A stretch of DNA of 64,000 nt, taken from contig NZ_JYLK01000016.1 in the NCBI RefSeq assembly GCF_001439805.1, positions 91,392 to 155,391 of the forward strand, given 5' to 3'. The stretch comes from Pseudomonas trivialis. GTDB taxonomy: Bacteria; Pseudomonadota; Gammaproteobacteria; Pseudomonadales; Pseudomonadaceae. Each line of letters opens with the position of its first letter. Position 1 is the stretch's first letter. Both the position numbers and the translations under genes were made by a program. The notes under the pieces were generated by a model that did not search any database, was not told where the DNA came from, and saw only the letters and a list, made by a program, of their open reading frames with translations. This document shows, in pieces, positions 42,901 through 51,260 of the stretch.

Positions 42901-43242
42901 CAGCTCGCGCTGCTCATCGGCGGCGTAGCTGAAGGGGATATTCTCGGCGTAGGGCTCAAGGAAAAAGTCGAAAGGATTGAACACCGCAATCTCGGCGACC
43001 AGGTCGACCTCGATGCGCAGCTCGGCGGTCTTTTCCGGGAACACCAGGCGCGCCAGGTAATTGCCCTGGGGGTCCTGCTGCCAATTGATGAAGTGCTGCT
43101 CGGGCTGCACGTTCAGCGCGTAGGACAAAATCCGCGTGCGACTATGGGGCGTGGGGCGCAAACGCACGATCTGCGGGCCGAGTTCGACAGCGCGGTCGTA
43201 GCGGTAATGCGTAACGTGGTGCAACGCGACATGAATCGACAC
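39952..43242 (-). CDS. Transglutaminase-DUF2126 fusion protein
   Basis: 1096 residues. Residues ~1-290 are a transglutaminase-like domain (cysteine in ASGSCRDSAWLLVQLL, histidine in DFTDLHAWCEVYLP, aspartate in GLDATSG). The remaining ~800 residues are DUF2126, with motifs such as LTMGGEPTFVSIDDPDGAEW, KWYPGEQLPRWSL, GVIEVNVQPSATWNELVERT and GTGGGNHFVLGGATP; part of it resembles a glutamine-synthetase/ATP-grasp-like amide-forming fold. I chose the GTG at 43242 because GGAGG lies six bases upstream and the protein then begins MSIHVALHHVTHYRYD, parallel to its neighbour; an ATG at 43284 has no support. It heads the three-gene cluster. Confidence 0.88.
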   Translation of the reverse strand: MSIHVALHHVTHYRYDRAVELGPQIVRLRPTPHSRTRILSYALNVQPEQHFINWQQDPQGNYLARLVFPEKTAELRIEVDLVAEIAVFNPFDFFLEPYAENIPFSYAADEQRELAPYLETLPLTPTFAAYLAGIDRTPLPAVDFLVGLNQRLAADIGYLIRMEPGVQTPEFTLQNASGSCRDSAWLLVQLLRNLGLAARFVSGYLIQLTADVKALDGPSGTEVDFTDLHAWCEVYLPGAGWIGLDATSGLFAGEGHIPLACSPDPSSAAPISGLVEPCGCEFTHEMSVERIWEAPRVTKPYTEAQWQEIQALGQQIDSDLLKHDVRLTMGGEPTFVSIDDPDGAEWNTAALGPDKRRLSAELFQRMRRHYAPQGLVHFGQGKWYPGEQLPRWSLNCYWRRDGVPIWHNSALIADEQQDYGADGETAGRFLASVAERLKLPARFVFPAFEDNFYYLWREGALPQNVTAQDPRLSDELERERLRKVFAQGLDKVIGQVLPLARTAANDRWQSGRWYLRDNHCRLVPGDSPLGYRLPLASQPWVTAAEYPFVHPTDPNQDLPALPTTAQLHHHGEPAPSDERVPEVDESADWLTRTALCAEAREGRLYLFMPPLERVEDYLELVAAIEATAEELQCPVLLEGYEPPADTRLSNFRVTPDPGVIEVNVQPSATWNELVERTEFLYEEARQTRLTTEKFMIDGRHTGTGGGNHFVLGGATPKDSPFLRRPDLLRSLISYWHNHPSLSYLFSGLFIGPTSQAPRVDEARNDALYELEIAFAQMPEPGEECPPWLVDRLLRNLLIDVTGNTHRAEFCIDKLYSPDGATGRLGLLELRAFEMPPHARMSLTQQLLLRALVARFWREPYAPAKLARWGTELHDRFLLPHVIAQDFADVIDELNTAGYPLRTEWFAAHLEFRFPKVGDYAVSGIELELRQALEPWHVLGEEGAVGGTVRYVDSSLERLQVKLTGLAPQRYLLTCNGIPVPLQPTGRVGEFVAGVRYRAWQPANCLQPTIAVHAPLVFDLLDTWMQRSLGGCQYHVAHPGGRNYDSLPVNANEAESRRMARFFRLGHSPGKLTVPTVVLNDELPMTLDLRRFPHKND

Positions 43243-43430
43243 GGCGGCCTCCTGCGAGCCAGAGCATGGGAACAACGCGCGCAAGACTTATGCCAGCGCG
43301 GCGGTCATTGCGCTTTCTCAATGGACCCGGTGCAGTACAGCACCAAAACGGCGCCAACGGGTGGGGGGGTGGTGCGAGCGTTGCACGTATTTGTGGCGCG
43401 AGTGTGGCGATCAGTGGCGAATCTACCCAT

Positions 43431-43874
43431 TCAGCGAGCTTTGTGCTTGGCGCTCCTGGCTTCACGCAGGTGACGGATTTCCCTTAGCTGACGGCGCATT
43501 TCCCGATGACGCTTACTGTTGAGCAACAGCAGTCCCAGCATTGGAAACAGCAACCCAATGAAATAGGCAGCCATATGGGGCCGATAGCCATAGGTTGGTA
43601 ATACGATCAAAAAACACACCGCGTAGAAGACGACGATGGCCCAAACGCCCCAGGCTCTCCCCCGAATCATGAAGAAGTGACTGACCGCCAAGAGCAGCCC
43701 CAAGACTACCGCCGCCACAAAGGAGTAACGCGCTCGCTCTGGTTCACCCCGGAAAAAGGTACTGGATGCCAATGAAATGGCAGCGGACAGGGAAAAACAG
43801 GCAAGGAAAAATGCACAAATAAACGCAGGGAAGTAGTCAGCCAAAAAAGCTTTTAACGAGACTTGGCGCACCAT
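43431..43874 (-). CDS. Small four-helix membrane protein, candidate immunity protein
   Basis: 147 residues, not recognised. Four membrane segments can be read at about residues 10-35, 47-67, 72-94 and 100-118, followed by a basic cytoplasmic tail of ~30 residues rich in Arg/Lys/His (KRHREMRRQLREIRHLREAR). The ATG at 43874 overlaps the stop of the upstream gene as TGATG, with GAGGAG upstream; a GTG one codon earlier is also possible. The tight coupling downstream of a putative membrane-active toxin suggests an inner-membrane immunity protein, in the manner of colicin and pore-forming T6SS effector antidotes. The coding sequence looks AT-richer than its neighbours. A simple uncharacterised membrane protein remains the alternative. 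Confidence 0.6.
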   Translation of the reverse strand: MVRQVSLKAFLADYFPAFICAFFLACFSLSAAISLASSTFFRGEPERARYSFVAAVVLGLLLAVSHFFMIRGRAWGVWAIVVFYAVCFLIVLPTYGYRPHMAAYFIGLLFPMLGLLLLNSKRHREMRRQLREIRHLREARSAKHKAR

Positions 43875-44791
43875 CACTCAAGCTCCTCGTACAACCCTAC
43901 TGCGATGGTTCGAATGTTGCCGGACACTGCACTGCCGGTGAAACCAATAGCGGCACCGAGGGAGTCCCTGATCTGCGTAATAGTCGCGTGATTGATCTCG
44001 GTCGCCGAATAGCGCTTCACCAACTCACCGGAGCGCTGGCGCAACTTCAGCAGCTTATTGCTCAGGCTTGGGTCTTTCAGGCTTAGCAACTCTTTGGTAA
44101 GCGCCTTGCGTTGCTGGCGGGTCAACCCCTTGGACAGCTCATACCAGCTTCTACCGGTCGTTGCTTTTCGAGCCTGCAACAGTCGAACAGTCGTCAGGGT
44201 AGAGGCGCCGGCGCCCAACAGCGAGGCCGCGTCCAAGACCGGCATCGCATAGCGATACCATTCCTCGTTGTCCATATCGTCGTTGGCGGTCGGGTCGTTG
44301 AGTTCGTTGAACGTTCTCATGCCTCCAACCACGCACTGCGCGGTACTGGCCGCCGCAGCGGTGGCGCCCAGGCCCGCCACCACCAAGCTCGCGCCACCCG
44401 TGAACGGTACGGCGACAGTGCCGCTGAACACCACAATCCAACCCAGAATCGCGCCGGCACAAGACAATGTCGTATTGACGGCCTCCCCCACGAGTCGAGA
44501 CTCACGCGGATTGTGGGTTACCTGATCGGCAAACTGCGCGGGGGCTATGTACTTCTGCGCCTCACGCAAAATGATGCGCTTGGGCTTGATGCTGCAGAGG
44601 GGCTTGAATTCGCGCAGCGTCACGACATTAAAATCAGCGTCGATGTACACGACACCCGCGCCGACGATGCCGGGGTCACCATCGATGGCCGCAAACAGGC
44701 GGGGCAGATTGAGTTGGCTTTCGATGCGCTGGCGGGCCAGGAACTGGGAGCGGTTGAAGTCCATGCCGATGCCGGCCAGGGGGTTGCCCAT
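43874..44791 (-). CDS. Unrecognised protein with hydrophobic hairpin, candidate membrane-active effector
   Basis: 305 residues. The N-terminal ~100 residues are soluble and include the segment GIVGAGVVYIDADFNVVTLR. Residues ~110-157 form a long hydrophobic, Gly/Ala-rich hairpin (CAGAILGWIVVFSGTVAVPF, then a GGASLVVAGLGATAAAAS run) like those of colicin-type and T6SS pore formers. A weaker hydrophobic stretch is at ~183-200 and a helical, charged C-terminal third follows (LTRQQRKALTKELLSLKD). No signal peptide. AAGGAAGAG lies 8 bases before the ATG at 44791, which decides it over a longer frame. It is followed by a coupled membrane-protein gene. No known family was assigned; a toxin role is inference from architecture and context only. 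Confidence 0.6.
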   Translation of the reverse strand: MGNPLAGIGMDFNRSQFLARQRIESQLNLPRLFAAIDGDPGIVGAGVVYIDADFNVVTLREFKPLCSIKPKRIILREAQKYIAPAQFADQVTHNPRESRLVGEAVNTTLSCAGAILGWIVVFSGTVAVPFTGGASLVVAGLGATAAAASTAQCVVGGMRTFNELNDPTANDDMDNEEWYRYAMPVLDAASLLGAGASTLTTVRLLQARKATTGRSWYELSKGLTRQQRKALTKELLSLKDPSLSNKLLKLRQRSGELVKRYSATEINHATITQIRDSLGAAIGFTGSAVSGNIRTIAVGLYEELE

Positions 44792-44861
44792 GGGGGTGCT
44801 CTTCCTTGAAGGGGGGTGACTGAACTGACGCCACCTTATCAAACAGACTACCCAGCGCCTA

Positions 44862-44894
44862 GAAAGCAAAACGCCAGCCCTTAAGGCTGGCGTT
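44862..44894 (-). terminator. Terminator of ygiQ
   Basis: A perfect 10-bp stem AACGCCAGCC/GGCTGGCGTT (44870-44879 with 44885-44894) and, on the minus strand, TTTTGCTTTC after it; 18 bases beyond the ygiQ stop. Confidence 0.9.
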
Positions 44895-44912
44895 CTGTAT
44901 TTCAGGCTGCGA

Positions 44913-47216
44913 TCAACGCGGCACTACCGGCTTGCGCATTGGCTTGCCGCCTTTGCCTTTCGCGGCATCCGTGCGCTCCTTGGCCGCCTGCTTGTTGCGC
45001 GCTTGCGCGGCAGCCTTGGCCTGTTCGCGCTTGTCCCACGGGTTGCTGCCGTCGCTGCCACGGGGCGGCAGGCCGGTGTGCTGGGTGAGGATTTTGGTCG
45101 TGGTTTCCCTGGCGACCTTATGGCTGCCGGCCGGCGTCGAGTTCTTGCGTCGGGCGCTCTGGTAGCTGTCGGTGCTCGGCTGGTGCAACGGAATCAATTG
45201 TTCCTTGCCCGGCCCGATCAGGTCGGCGCGGCCCATGCGGGTCAAGGCTTCACGCAGCATCGGCCACCCCTTCGGGTCGTGGTAGCGCAGGAAGGCCTTG
45301 TGCAGACGGCGTTGTTCTTCGCTCTTGACGATGGTCACTGCGTCGCTCTTGTAGGTGACCTTGCGCAGCGGGTTCTTGCCCGAGTGGTACATCGCGGTGG
45401 CGGTGGCCATCGGCGAAGGGTAGAACGCCTGCACCTGGTCGGCGCGAAAGCCATTGCCCTTGAGCCACAGGGCGAGGTTCATCATGTCTTCATCGGTAGT
45501 GCCCGGGTGGGCGGCGATGAAGTACGGGATCAGGTACTGCTCCTTGCCCGCTTCCTTGGTGTACTTCTCGAACATGCGCTTGAACTTGTCATAGCTGCCG
45601 ATGCCCGGTTTCATCATCTGGTTGAGCGGACCTTCCTCGGTGTGTTCCGGGGCGATCTTGAGGTAGCCACCGACGTGGTGGGTGACCAGCTCTTTGACGT
45701 ACTCCGGCGATTCCACGGCCAGGTCGTAGCGCAGGCCGGAAGCGATCAGGATCTTCTTCACACCCGGCAACGCACGGGCGCTGCGGTACAGCTGGATCAA
45801 GGAGGAGTGGTCGGTGTTCAGGTTCGGGCAGATACCGGGGAACACGCAGGACGGCTTGCGGCACGCGGATTCGATTTCCGGGCTCTTGCAGGCGATGCGG
45901 TACATGTTCGCGGTGGGGCCACCGAGGTCGGAGATCACGCCAGTAAAGCCCGGCACCTTGTCGCGGATCTCTTCGATCTCGCGAATGATCGACTCTTCGG
46001 AACGGTTCTGGATGATGCGGCCTTCGTGCTCGGTGATCGAGCAGAAGGTACAGCCACCGAAGCAGCCGCGCATGATGTTCACCGAGAAGCGGATCATGTC
46101 GTAGGCCGGGATCTTTTCCTTGCCGTACGCCGGGTGCGGCACACGTGCGTAAGGCATGCCGAACACGTAGTCCATTTCTTCGGTGGTCATCGGGATGGGC
46201 GGTGGGTTGAACCACACGTCCACTTCACCGTGCTTTTGCACCAGGGCGCGGGCGTTGCCTGGGTTGGTTTCCAGGTGCAGCACGCGGTTGGCGTGAGCGT
46301 AGAGCACCGCGTCGCCACGGACTTTTTCCACCGAGGGCAGGCGGATCACGGTCTTGTCGCGGGTCATGCGCGGGCTGGCCAGGATCTGTACGACCTTGGC
46401 CTCTTCCGGGTCTTCAACCGGCCCCTTTTCCTGCTCGATGGCGCAGGCCTGGGTGTCCTGGGTGTTGACGTACGGGTTAATGATCTTGTCGACCTTGCCC
46501 GGGCGGTCAATGCGCGTGGAGTCCACCTCGTACCAGCCGGCCGGGGTGTCGCGGCGAATGAACGCGGTACCGCGCACATCGGTAATGTCTTCGATCTTGT
46601 GGCCCCACGACAGGCGCTGAGCCACTTCGACAATGGCTCGCTCGGCGTTGCCGTACAGCAGGATATCGGCGGCGGCGTCGATCAGGATCGAGTTGCGCAC
46701 GCGGTCCTGCCAATAGTCGTAGTGGGCAATGCGGCGCAGGGAGGCTTCGATGCCGCCGAGCACGATCGGCACGTGCTTGTAGGCTTCCTTGCAGCGCTGG
46801 CTGTACACCAGGCTGGCGCGGTCCGGGCGTTTGCCGGCCATGCCGCCAGGGGTGTAGGCGTCGTCGGAGCGGATTTTCTTGTCGGCGGTGTAGCGGTTGA
46901 TCATGGAGTCCATGTTGCCGGCCGCGACGCCGAAGAACAGGTTCGGCTCGCCGAGCTTCATGAAGTCGTCTTTGGACTGCCAGTTCGGCTGGGCAATGAT
47001 CCCGACGCGAAAGCCCTGGGACTCCAGCAGCCGGCCAATGATCGCCATGCCGAACGACGGATGGTCAACGTAGGCATCACCGGTGACGATGATGATGTCG
47101 CACGAATCCCAGCCAAGCTGATCCATCTCCTCCCTGCTCATGGGCAGGAATGGCGCAGGACCGAAACATTCGGCCCAGTACTTGGGATAGTCAAATAACG
47201 GCTTGGCTGTTTGCAT
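44913..47216 (-). CDS. ygiQ: YgiQ family radical SAM protein
   Basis: 767 residues. The N-terminal UPF0313 region runs from PLFDYPKYWAECFGPAPFLP, and the radical-SAM [4Fe-4S] motif CxxxCxxC is in MRGCFGGCTFCSITEHEGR at mid-protein. A conserved C-terminal domain is followed by a lysine/arginine-rich disordered tail (residues ~690-767). The reaction is not established for YgiQ. The start at 47216 (MQTAKPLFDYPKYW) matches the family; a start 51 bases upstream adds unconserved residues. In P. aeruginosa a YgiQ gene sits near dnaB (PA4928, as I recall), and here it is flanked on both sides by toxin-like genes. Confidence 0.92.
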   Translation of the reverse strand: MQTAKPLFDYPKYWAECFGPAPFLPMSREEMDQLGWDSCDIIIVTGDAYVDHPSFGMAIIGRLLESQGFRVGIIAQPNWQSKDDFMKLGEPNLFFGVAAGNMDSMINRYTADKKIRSDDAYTPGGMAGKRPDRASLVYSQRCKEAYKHVPIVLGGIEASLRRIAHYDYWQDRVRNSILIDAAADILLYGNAERAIVEVAQRLSWGHKIEDITDVRGTAFIRRDTPAGWYEVDSTRIDRPGKVDKIINPYVNTQDTQACAIEQEKGPVEDPEEAKVVQILASPRMTRDKTVIRLPSVEKVRGDAVLYAHANRVLHLETNPGNARALVQKHGEVDVWFNPPPIPMTTEEMDYVFGMPYARVPHPAYGKEKIPAYDMIRFSVNIMRGCFGGCTFCSITEHEGRIIQNRSEESIIREIEEIRDKVPGFTGVISDLGGPTANMYRIACKSPEIESACRKPSCVFPGICPNLNTDHSSLIQLYRSARALPGVKKILIASGLRYDLAVESPEYVKELVTHHVGGYLKIAPEHTEEGPLNQMMKPGIGSYDKFKRMFEKYTKEAGKEQYLIPYFIAAHPGTTDEDMMNLALWLKGNGFRADQVQAFYPSPMATATAMYHSGKNPLRKVTYKSDAVTIVKSEEQRRLHKAFLRYHDPKGWPMLREALTRMGRADLIGPGKEQLIPLHQPSTDSYQSARRKNSTPAGSHKVARETTTKILTQHTGLPPRGSDGSNPWDKREQAKAAAQARNKQAAKERTDAAKGKGGKPMRKPVVPR

Positions 47217-47399
47217 GACGATAACCGGTGTTGAGATGAAAAATCGCGGGCGCGGAATATAGCACAAAATTTGACCAATTCCGACGGCAGTGGTCGGCTT
47301 TCCATCAATACCCCAGCGGGCACTACCGGGCTAGGCCCCCGTCAAAAAAATCCTGGGTAGCCTGAGAGCGACCAACCACAGCCCATGAGGGCTTGACCC

Positions 47400-50300
47400 A
47401 TGACCCAACAAACACCCACCCCCACAGCGCAAGCCTCGCCGCTGACGCCCCACCTGGATTTCATCAAGGCGCAGGTGCCCATTTGGTTAAGCCAGGCGCC
47501 TGCTCAGTTGCGCCAGGACTTTCGCAACAGCCTGATCAGCAGCAACCAGGCCAGGCACGACCTTAACGAGTTGCTCGGCACACTACAAAGCCCGGAAGCC
47601 TTTGCTCGCGAGCTGCTGCGCGAGAAAATACGCGCCTGGTTCTTCGGTCTCGTCACGAACGAGGACGCCATCCTGTGCCGTGAATGGAAAAATCACCACC
47701 TGCTTGGCTTGATCAAGAACCACGCCAAAACCACACGGCAGACACTCCTGGAAGCCGCCCTGCAAAATTTCGCAGCCTCGGAGGCCGAGGTGGGCGGCAT
47801 GGAGATCGGTACGGCGATTTTCAACTCAACTGCCTCGGGAGAGGTCCCCACCCTTGTTTACGCGACTACGTTCGCACGCTTTTGTCGCGAATTGGACATT
47901 GGCGGCCGGTACCTCAAACACATCAGCAATATCCTCGAACCCGACCCTGCCGATAAGGTCCGGAAGATCTTCAGGGCCCAGGCGCAGCACGCCTTCGGTG
48001 TCGCGCTGCATACGAGCAACATGCATGCAGAAACAACGGCCCTCCAGCATTTGCAACTGAAGGTCCTTCACGAAACGGGAAAACACCTGGAGATGACCTG
48101 CAGCCACCTGACCCTCGATGAGGCAGTATTGCCCAGTGTGCTGGTGATCAAAGCCGAAGGCATCGGTATCTCACTCATGCTCTATACGCCCGGGGACCCG
48201 AGCGCTGCGCTGCGTCAACACGCCTCCTTGAACGAGCTGGAGGAGCAGCTGGCGGAGCGCCTGTTGAATCCCGATTACCAGGCCTTCTTCAAACAGTTGG
48301 TGCCGCTGCAGCATCAGGGCAGTGTGCTGGACGTTACCCCTGAACGTCTTCGCCATTGCGATGTACCAATGCAAAAAAAGCTTGCGGCCCAACTGAAGGC
48401 GGCAGTCAGCCTTACGGCAATAGAGGGAGACCTGTTCAAGGCCATCGCCCGGCAACGAATCGCCCAGATCAAAAGCGATGCACGCATCGTGGCCGTGCCC
48501 ACCGCCGACGTCGACATGCTCAGCCGGCAAAAACGCCTGCAGGACTGGATCGACCTGGGCAAGTCCGCACTGTTTTTTGCAGCCTCCTTCATTCCGGTAG
48601 TGGGCCAGGCGCTGCTGGTGGTCACCGCTGTGCAGGTGATCCACACCGTGTATGAAGGGTTCGCGGCCTGGAGCCGTGGCGACAGCGACGAGGCGTTGAA
48701 TGACCTGCTTGACCTGGTGGACACTGCGGCCTTGGCGGTGGCCACGGCTGGTGCCGTACGCACTGTCGGTTTCGGCGCCAGGCTGGTCAAGGTCAACGTG
48801 CGCGGCAAAGGTTGGCGCTTGTGGAACGCCGATCTCAAACCCTACCGCCATCCCGAGGCATTGCCCGAACATCTGGTGGCCGACAAACAGGGTATTTACA
48901 AGGATGGGCAGCAGCACTACCTGAAACTGGATGATTACGCCCACGCCATTCAACGCACGCCCGACGGTCAGCAATGGGAACTGTCGCACCCTGTTGAACC
49001 GCAGGCCTACCGCCCTGCTCTGCTGAGCAACGGTGTTGGCGGTTGGCGCCAGGCCCATGAAACACCACACGACTGGGACGAACTGAAGCTGATCAAGCGC
49101 CTGGGGCCGGACGCGGCGAATATCACCCAGCCCAAGGTTGAACCCATCCTCCTGCTCAGCGGCCTGGACAAGACCGGCCTGCGTGAAATCCATCAGGATA
49201 TGCAGAGCCCGCCGCCCTTGCTGCGCGATACGGTCAGGGACTTCAACCTGGATCAGGAACTGGCCGACTTCAACCTGGAGCGCGCCGAAGGCACATCGGT
49301 CACGCCCTGTTCACCACAGATTCAATTCCATCTGCTCACCTCGCTGCCTGAATGGCCGGCCAACCATGTGTTGAAAATCGTCGGCGAACAACAACAGGTG
49401 GTGATGAGCAACGGCACCGGAACAGTAGAAATAAGGATCAGCGAAGCACGCTTCAGAAAGGGAGAGCTGCTGCACGCCCTGGAAGAGCAGATGCCGCAGC
49501 CCGAGTTCAACAAGCTGCTACCCGGATTCTATGTCGACTATTTAACCAAGATTGAAAATCTGGCAGCACGGCTGGCTGATGAGGTACCGGGTAAAAAGCA
49601 GCGGCTGCTTTCCTTGCTCAACAAGCCCGCTGATACAGCAGACACTTCGACGGAAAAAAGCTTGCCGCCGACCCTGCAAATGGAGGCAAGGGCGTATAGC
49701 GAAGCGGCTCAGGCAGCCCGTTTGCAGGCAGGCATTTTTCTCGATGCCAGGCGCAGCCCCGAGAGCGTGCCATTGGTTCTCTACACCCTTGAGCAAACAC
49801 CTGGCTGGCCGAAGGCAAGAAAAATCAGCGTCCATGACGCCAGTTCCGACGGCCCACTGCTGGGCAGCATCGGTGGAGCGGATAGCGGTACACGCCACAT
49901 CCTGGTACGTGAGGGGGAGTTGTACGCAGAGCCACCGGGCACGCCGACCGACCTGCCTGGCGCTATCGAGCGCACGCTCACCGAGTCTGAGCGCAATACG
50001 CTCTTCACCCACGCGGACGTCACCTCTCTTGAAGCTGCGCTGCACAAGACCGGCGCGTCGCTGATCGCCAGAGCTGCTCCGGTTTATCGGGGCAACCTGC
50101 TTTCCAGGCCAGCACCAACGGAGCCAGGCTTGCCACTTGATCCATCATTTGCACAAACAAGCCCCCCGACCGGGCTGACGTCGCGCACGGACGGCCTTCA
50201 TCACAGCCGTCCAGCGTCTGACGGCAGTTATCGCTACTACGTTCAAGACCAGCAAAACTACTACGAAGTCAGAGCGGACACGCAGGGCTGGCGACTGGTC

Positions 50301-51260
50301 GATGCCCGCAATCGTTTCCGGGCCTATCAGCCCTACGTTCGTCAAAAAACCGGGGGCGGCTGGGAAATTGATCAGACAACCGATGCGCTGCTCGGTGGCA
50401 GGGAGTCGCCTACGCCGTCAGTCGAGGGCATGGAGTCCAGCGACGAGTTCGAGTCAATGCACTCATCCAGCGACTACGGGTCAGCCGAAGGGGACAGCGT
50501 ACAGCCCGCGTACGAGCAGCAGGAGCTGAACAGCATGCGTGCCGAACGAGGCTATCAATACAGCTCGAACTACCAGCGCATCTACGACCGAGCCAACAAC
50601 GGTCGGTATCCGTTACGTAACCTGACAGGCCAGCCCATGCGGATCCGGCATCTGCAAGCTCAGGGGAAGTCGTTAACGTCCGATGCGGTATTCGCCAGCA
50701 CGTTGATTCGGCCTTACATCCAGTGGGAAGGGTATGAAAATGTGGCGCGGCTGTATGAGGACAAGCTTGAGGTGACGCCTTTCACTGCGTCGCATCAGAA
50801 GTTTGCGCAGGAATCCGCGCTGATAGGGCAAGCCACTGTCATTACTCGTAAACCGCTCAAGAAAGGCGAAGCCTTGGGCGTCTATGGCGGCGAAATATTA
50901 CCTTTGTACGTCGCGCAACTTCGACAAGATCCGTATCTGATGGCTATCAAAGAGGTCAGGCCCACCTCCCCTTATTCCATCAACACTCAACCGATCCTGT
51001 CGGGCGACAATGTGCTGTCTAGAATAAACACGATTTTCGAATATGAAGCAGGTCATCCAGTGCGGCAGGCCAGTACAGGCTACAACGTTGAAGCCGCGCA
51101 ATTTCGGGTCAATACCCAGGTCGGCAATGCGCCGCAGGAACAAATGATCCTGACCGGCATGTTTGCCGCCGAGAACATCCCCGCAGGCGCCGAACTACGC
51201 TGGAACTATCAATACAGCGAAGCCACTATCAGGCAACTATTCCCATTGCCACCCGGGTGA
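47400..51260 (+). CDS. Large DUF6543-type toxin protein with C-terminal SET-like methyltransferase domain
   Basis: 1286 residues. Residues ~1-700 resemble the dermonecrotic-toxin N-terminal region of Pseudomonas effectors. They include a hydrophobic helical segment at ~388-421 (LFFAASFIPVVGQALLVVTA) and then LWNADLKPY and WDELKLIKRLG, both with counterparts in the NEL protein at the window's left end. An acidic/Ser-rich linker (~1005-1040) leads to a C-terminal domain. At ~1144-1275 SET-like motifs are visible: VITRKPLKKGEALGVYGGEI (motif I), LSRIN (matching the SRFIN of the NHS motif) and AENIPAGAELRWNYQYSE (the GEEL-DY motif). The NHSC histidine/serine is replaced, so activity is uncertain. 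A secreted protein-lysine methyltransferase acting on a host is the inference. Secretion route unknown; no immunity gene. Its stop abuts the dnaB stop with no spacer. Confidence 0.78.
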   Translation: MTQQTPTPTAQASPLTPHLDFIKAQVPIWLSQAPAQLRQDFRNSLISSNQARHDLNELLGTLQSPEAFARELLREKIRAWFFGLVTNEDAILCREWKNHHLLGLIKNHAKTTRQTLLEAALQNFAASEAEVGGMEIGTAIFNSTASGEVPTLVYATTFARFCRELDIGGRYLKHISNILEPDPADKVRKIFRAQAQHAFGVALHTSNMHAETTALQHLQLKVLHETGKHLEMTCSHLTLDEAVLPSVLVIKAEGIGISLMLYTPGDPSAALRQHASLNELEEQLAERLLNPDYQAFFKQLVPLQHQGSVLDVTPERLRHCDVPMQKKLAAQLKAAVSLTAIEGDLFKAIARQRIAQIKSDARIVAVPTADVDMLSRQKRLQDWIDLGKSALFFAASFIPVVGQALLVVTAVQVIHTVYEGFAAWSRGDSDEALNDLLDLVDTAALAVATAGAVRTVGFGARLVKVNVRGKGWRLWNADLKPYRHPEALPEHLVADKQGIYKDGQQHYLKLDDYAHAIQRTPDGQQWELSHPVEPQAYRPALLSNGVGGWRQAHETPHDWDELKLIKRLGPDAANITQPKVEPILLLSGLDKTGLREIHQDMQSPPPLLRDTVRDFNLDQELADFNLERAEGTSVTPCSPQIQFHLLTSLPEWPANHVLKIVGEQQQVVMSNGTGTVEIRISEARFRKGELLHALEEQMPQPEFNKLLPGFYVDYLTKIENLAARLADEVPGKKQRLLSLLNKPADTADTSTEKSLPPTLQMEARAYSEAAQAARLQAGIFLDARRSPESVPLVLYTLEQTPGWPKARKISVHDASSDGPLLGSIGGADSGTRHILVREGELYAEPPGTPTDLPGAIERTLTESERNTLFTHADVTSLEAALHKTGASLIARAAPVYRGNLLSRPAPTEPGLPLDPSFAQTSPPTGLTSRTDGLHHSRPASDGSYRYYVQDQQNYYEVRADTQGWRLVDARNRFRAYQPYVRQKTGGGWEIDQTTDALLGGRESPTPSVEGMESSDEFESMHSSSDYGSAEGDSVQPAYEQQELNSMRAERGYQYSSNYQRIYDRANNGRYPLRNLTGQPMRIRHLQAQGKSLTSDAVFASTLIRPYIQWEGYENVARLYEDKLEVTPFTASHQKFAQESALIGQATVITRKPLKKGEALGVYGGEILPLYVAQLRQDPYLMAIKEVRPTSPYSINTQPILSGDNVLSRINTIFEYEAGHPVRQASTGYNVEAAQFRVNTQVGNAPQEQMILTGMFAAENIPAGAELRWNYQYSEATIRQLFPLPPG

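Noticed and set aside
41593..43473. 626-residue plus-strand frame
   Set aside because: Antisense to the transglutaminase-DUF2126 gene; shadow frame.
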